Assembly (NCBI GenBank): GCA_946481495.1
Contig: CAMLNW010000020.1
Location: forward strand, 1-17,991
Length of the DNA: 17,991 nt
Reading direction: 5' to 3'
Source: an uncultured Actinomycetes bacterium
GTDB taxonomy: Bacteria; Actinomycetota; Thermoleophilia; Solirubrobacterales; Thermoleophilaceae
Numbering within the stretch: the first letter of the stretch is position 1; every line of letters starts with the position of its first letter. The notes beneath the pieces are model-generated. The model was not told where the DNA came from. It worked only from the letters and a program-made list of their open reading frames with translations, and ran no database searches. Position numbers and translations under genes: made by a program. Positions 15,614 to 17,991 of this stretch are shown here, piece by piece.

Positions 15614-16981
15614 ATGGCTCACCTTCTGGGTAGGTTGCGCGCCGAAAGCGGCTCGATCATGGTCGAGGTGCTGATCGGCACCGTCTTGTTGGCTCTGACA
15701 ACCGCGGCGGTGCTCGACGGGCTCGACGGCGCGCAGAAGACCGGGCTCGAGAACCGCAACCGCTCGGCGGCGGCGACGCTCGCCCAGCAGGACATCGAGC
15801 GGATGCGCTCGATGCCGCCTTCGGTGCTGGCGAATCTCGATCAGACCCGCACGGTCACGCTCGCCGGGGTCGGCTACACCGTTCACTCCGAGACCGAGTG
15901 GGTGCGCGATGCCAGCGGCCTGGTGAGTTGCACCACCGACGAGACGGAGGCCGAGTACATCCGGCTCAGCTCGACGGTGACGGCGCCGGCGAGCCCGGAC
16001 CGGCCGGTGACCGAGACCAGCCTGCTGACCCCGCCGGTCGGCTCGTTCGACGAGGGGACCGGGACTGCCGCGGTCAAGCTGACCGACCGCGACGGCGACC
16101 CCTTGGAGGGTGTGACGGTGGACCTCGTCGGCCTATCGTCGCTGTCGGCGACGACCAACGACGTCGGCTGTGCGATCTTCGCTTTCATCGCCGCCGGCGA
16201 GTGGACGGCGCAGGTCGACGGCGACCTCGTCACCTGGAATGGCGAGAGCCCGGCGGAGTCGGAGGTCACGGTCGCGGCGAGCAAGACCTCGCTCACGCAG
16301 ATCGAGCTCGACGACCCCGGATCGCTGCGCGCTCACTTCGTCAAGCCGGACGGCACGGGTACGCAGTGGAGCTCGATCAGCGTCGCCAACGCCAAGCTGC
16401 CGAACGGCTACAAGTCGTTCCAGGTCGGCGCGATGGCCTCGAGCAAGGACGCCGCCAGCTTGTTCCCGTTCGCAGACGGCTACGGCGTCTTCGCCGGCAC
16501 CTGCGAGGCGAACAACCCGGCGCTGTGGGACAGCGACTACTTCGAGACATCCGGCCGTGGCTTCGTGGTCCTGGATCCGGGCGACTTGCTGAAGAGCGTC
16601 AACGTCCTCGTTCCGGAGCTCAAGGTTCCGGTCACCCGCAGCACGGGCAGCGGCGGCAGCAACGCCAGCTTCACCCAGGCGCAGATCTACGTCCAACAGA
16701 TGGACCCCAGCTACGACTGCGACGCGGTCGTCTTCAACTCGGGTGCGTTGGACATGGCCGCGAGCACGACGAGCTACACGTTCACGGTCCCCTTGCCGTT
16801 CGGGCGCTACCGAGTGTGCGCCGCGACGAGGACGTCCAGCAGCAACAGCTGGCGCCGCCGGATCTCGGGCACGACCGGAGGCGCGAGCAACCCGAACCTG
16901 CTGAACCCACCGCAGACGTGGACCCTGCCCGTGGACTCCGACGACCAGACCAATCAGCTATGCACGGCGATGCCGACATGA
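15614..16981 (+). CDS. Large prepilin-like protein with a carboxypeptidase-regulatory-like domain
   Basis: This 455-residue protein has a type IV prepilin leader: a short basic N-terminus, then Gly13|Ser14-Ile-Met-Val-Glu18 and a 20-residue hydrophobic helix. PilD-type cleavage after Gly13 would put Glu at +5. A long helix (to about 65) and a pilin-like head follow. Residues 152-202 (AVKLTDRDGDPLEGVTVDL to AAGEWTAQV) resemble a carboxypeptidase-regulatory-like beta sandwich. The remainder, to 455, is beta-rich and of no family I recognise. Six cysteines (106, 186, 297, 369, 402, 450) are compatible with extracellular disulfides. At three times the size of a major pilin it is more likely a tip or minor pilin with a binding role. 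It begins behind promoter P3, and its stop overlaps the next gene (ATGA). Confidence 0.75.
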   Translation: MAHLLGRLRAESGSIMVEVLIGTVLLALTTAAVLDGLDGAQKTGLENRNRSAAATLAQQDIERMRSMPPSVLANLDQTRTVTLAGVGYTVHSETEWVRDASGLVSCTTDETEAEYIRLSSTVTAPASPDRPVTETSLLTPPVGSFDEGTGTAAVKLTDRDGDPLEGVTVDLVGLSSLSATTNDVGCAIFAFIAAGEWTAQVDGDLVTWNGESPAESEVTVAASKTSLTQIELDDPGSLRAHFVKPDGTGTQWSSISVANAKLPNGYKSFQVGAMASSKDAASLFPFADGYGVFAGTCEANNPALWDSDYFETSGRGFVVLDPGDLLKSVNVLVPELKVPVTRSTGSGGSNASFTQAQIYVQQMDPSYDCDAVVFNSGALDMAASTTSYTFTVPLPFGRYRVCAATRTSSSNSWRRRISGTTGGASNPNLLNPPQTWTLPVDSDDQTNQLCTAMPT

Positions 16982-17679
16982 TCCGCGCCGACGAGTCGGG
17001 CATGACTCTGATCGAGCTGGTCATCGGGATGTCGATCGCGCTCGTCGTGACCTTCGCGAGCTTCGCGGTGCTGGGCCGCGCGACTACCGCGTCGCATGAG
17101 ATCGCGGACCGGCAGGAGGCGGTGCAGCGTGGCCGGCTGGCGATGGAGCTGATCACGCGCCAGCTGCGCTCCCAGGTCTGTCTCGGCGAGACCGCCGAGC
17201 CGATCACCTACGGCGATGCCAACACCGTGACCTTCTACGCCGACCTCAGCGACGGCAGCCAGAACGTCGCGCGGCGCACGCTGACCTTCGTCCCGCCCTC
17301 GGGTGAGACGCCTGGGCGGATCGCCGAGGACGTTCGCTTCGGCATCGGCACGTACCCCGACCTGACCTTCCCGGGCACTCCAGATACCTCCCGGGCGTTG
17401 CTCGGCAATGTGATCCGTGCCAAGTCGACTGCTGGCCAAGAGCAGCCCGTCTTCAGCTACTACGCCTTCCAGCCTGGCAGTCCGACTGGTGACCTCCAGC
17501 AGCTGGCGGTGCCGCTCAGCGCGGCCGATGCGTCGCGGACGATCATGGTCCATGTCGCCTTCGCGACGCTGCCCGACCGCGAGCGCCCGCGTGACCTCGA
17601 CTCGCTGACGCTGCAGGACAACATCTACGTGCGGATCGCCGATCCGACGCGACCGCTGGAGGGCCCGCGATGCGTCTGA
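16978..17679 (+). CDS. PilW-like minor prepilin
   Basis: This 233-residue protein has a canonical prepilin start: MIRADESG|MTLIELVIGM, with cleavage after Gly8, Glu at +5 and a hydrophobic helix to about residue 32. The helix continues through AVQRGRLAMELITRQLRSQV, the pattern seen in PilW and GspJ-like minor pilins. The rest is a soluble head with two cysteines (68 and 232). The ATG at 16978 overlaps the upstream stop (ATGA); a longer reading from 16960 would lengthen the leader by six residues. Very long readings in this frame back to 15898 only shadow the large prepilin gene. It probably joins the pilus-initiating minor pilin complex with its neighbours. Confidence 0.82.
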   Translation: MIRADESGMTLIELVIGMSIALVVTFASFAVLGRATTASHEIADRQEAVQRGRLAMELITRQLRSQVCLGETAEPITYGDANTVTFYADLSDGSQNVARRTLTFVPPSGETPGRIAEDVRFGIGTYPDLTFPGTPDTSRALLGNVIRAKSTAGQEQPVFSYYAFQPGSPTGDLQQLAVPLSAADASRTIMVHVAFATLPDRERPRDLDSLTLQDNIYVRIADPTRPLEGPRCV

Positions 17680-17991
17680 TCGTGGCCATGGCCCGTCGGC
17701 TGCGCGACCAGCGCGGCTTCACCACCGTAACGCTGATGGGTGCCTTCGCGGTTGGCAGCATGCTCGTGGCGGGCGGCTTCGCGGCCGTCCAGCCCGACAT
17801 CCAAATGTCGCGCGAGTCGCAGGACTACAAGCAGGCGTACGGCGGCACCGACGCGGGCGGCGGCGATGGGACCCAGGAACGGGATGCCCGAGATGGTGAG
17901 CGCCGCAGACGTGCCGATCATGGCGACGATGATGGGGCGCGCTCGGCGTGGCTGGCCGCTGGTACGTGGACGGCGACAGCGCCGGCTCGCT
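17670..17991 (+). CDS. Prepilin-like protein, N-terminal part (3' end outside window, sequence after ~17860 doubtful)
   Basis: The reading begins with an ATG inside the end of the PilW-like gene (10-base overlap). It has a basic leader and prepilin site, DQRG|FTTVTLMGAFAVG, with cleavage after Gly16, then a hydrophobic helix and a polar segment up to QDYKQAYGGTDAG (about residue 63). Position +5 is Thr instead of Glu, unlike its two neighbours. It resembles the PilX-type proteins that follow PilW. The frame stays open to the window edge, but after about 17860 the translation turns into Asp/Arg/Gly-rich low-complexity text with atypical codons (AGA, CGA, GAA, ACA). The opposite strand there reads as a membrane segment with strong third-position GC. 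The true 3' part of this gene may therefore be absent. Confidence 0.55.
   Translation, partial: MRLIVAMARRLRDQRGFTTVTLMGAFAVGSMLVAGGFAAVQPDIQMSRESQDYKQAYGGTDAGGGDGTQERDARDGERRRRADHGDDDGARSAWLAAGTWTATAPAR
17860..17991 (-). other. Probable coding fragment on the minus strand (possible chimeric contig end)
   Basis: On the minus strand this stretch translates without a stop into a hydrophobic run containing PIIVAMIGTSAALTISGIPF then LGPIAAA, with nearly all codons ending in G or C. That is typical of a membrane helix in this genome's codon style, unlike the plus-strand reading of the same bases. I cannot name the family. It either belongs to an unrelated gene joined here by misassembly or rearrangement, or is a coincidence of composition. 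Confidence 0.4.

Noticed and set aside
15898..16977. Upstream extension of the PilW-like frame giving a 593-residue reading.
   Set aside because: The first 360 codons are an Arg-rich shadow of the large prepilin gene; the prepilin leader begins at 16978.

Overview
The window is high-GC DNA with strong G/C at third codon positions. Starts are mostly ATG/GTG, and many genes overlap by 1-4 bases. The order alaS-ruvX-mltG-aroE followed by a type IV pilus cluster (pilB, pilT, pilC, prepilins) suggests an actinobacterium, probably class Thermoleophilia (Solirubrobacterales-like). That placement rests on gene order and composition, not on a search. I see no tRNA, rRNA, CRISPR array or insertion sequence.

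Layout. (1) 1-1953: the 3' end of a DppB-type permease gene, overlapping a gene for a fused two-domain OppD/OppF-type ATPase; this is the end of a peptide/nickel-type ABC importer operon. (2) 1954-2282: a 329-base non-coding stretch holding a probable leader RNA, with stem-loops, a five-codon reading frame behind a very good Shine-Dalgarno, and a perfect intrinsic terminator. (3) 2283-3560: a Mef-like MFS exporter gene. It converges, 13 bases away, on an HD-GYP membrane protein gene on the minus strand (3574-4977). (4) 4978-5212: a divergent intergenic region ending in a leaderless-type promoter. (5) 5213-10553: alaS, ruvX, mltG and aroE, the last three translationally coupled. (6) 10554 to the end: a type IV pilus cluster: a thioredoxin-fold membrane protein, PilB, PilT, PilC, a large prepilin-like protein, a PilW-like minor prepilin, and the start of a third prepilin-like gene.

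The most notable signal is in the pilus cluster. All three of its non-coding gaps (before the thioredoxin-fold gene, before pilT and before the first prepilin) carry the heptamer GCCGATA exactly 9 bases before an ATG. In each, a TMAR element (TAAG, TCAG, TCAA) lies exactly 16 bases further upstream. This is the form of a sigma-28 (FliA/SigD/WhiG) promoter. The spacing predicts that transcripts begin at or next to the start codon, so the pilus machine appears to be a leaderless sigma-28-type regulon.

A second candidate system is the MFS leader, whose layout resembles the ribosome-stalling attenuators known for macrolide exporters. The last ~130 bases of the window look like coding sequence on the opposite strand. 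They may mark a chimeric junction, so the final gene should be treated with caution.
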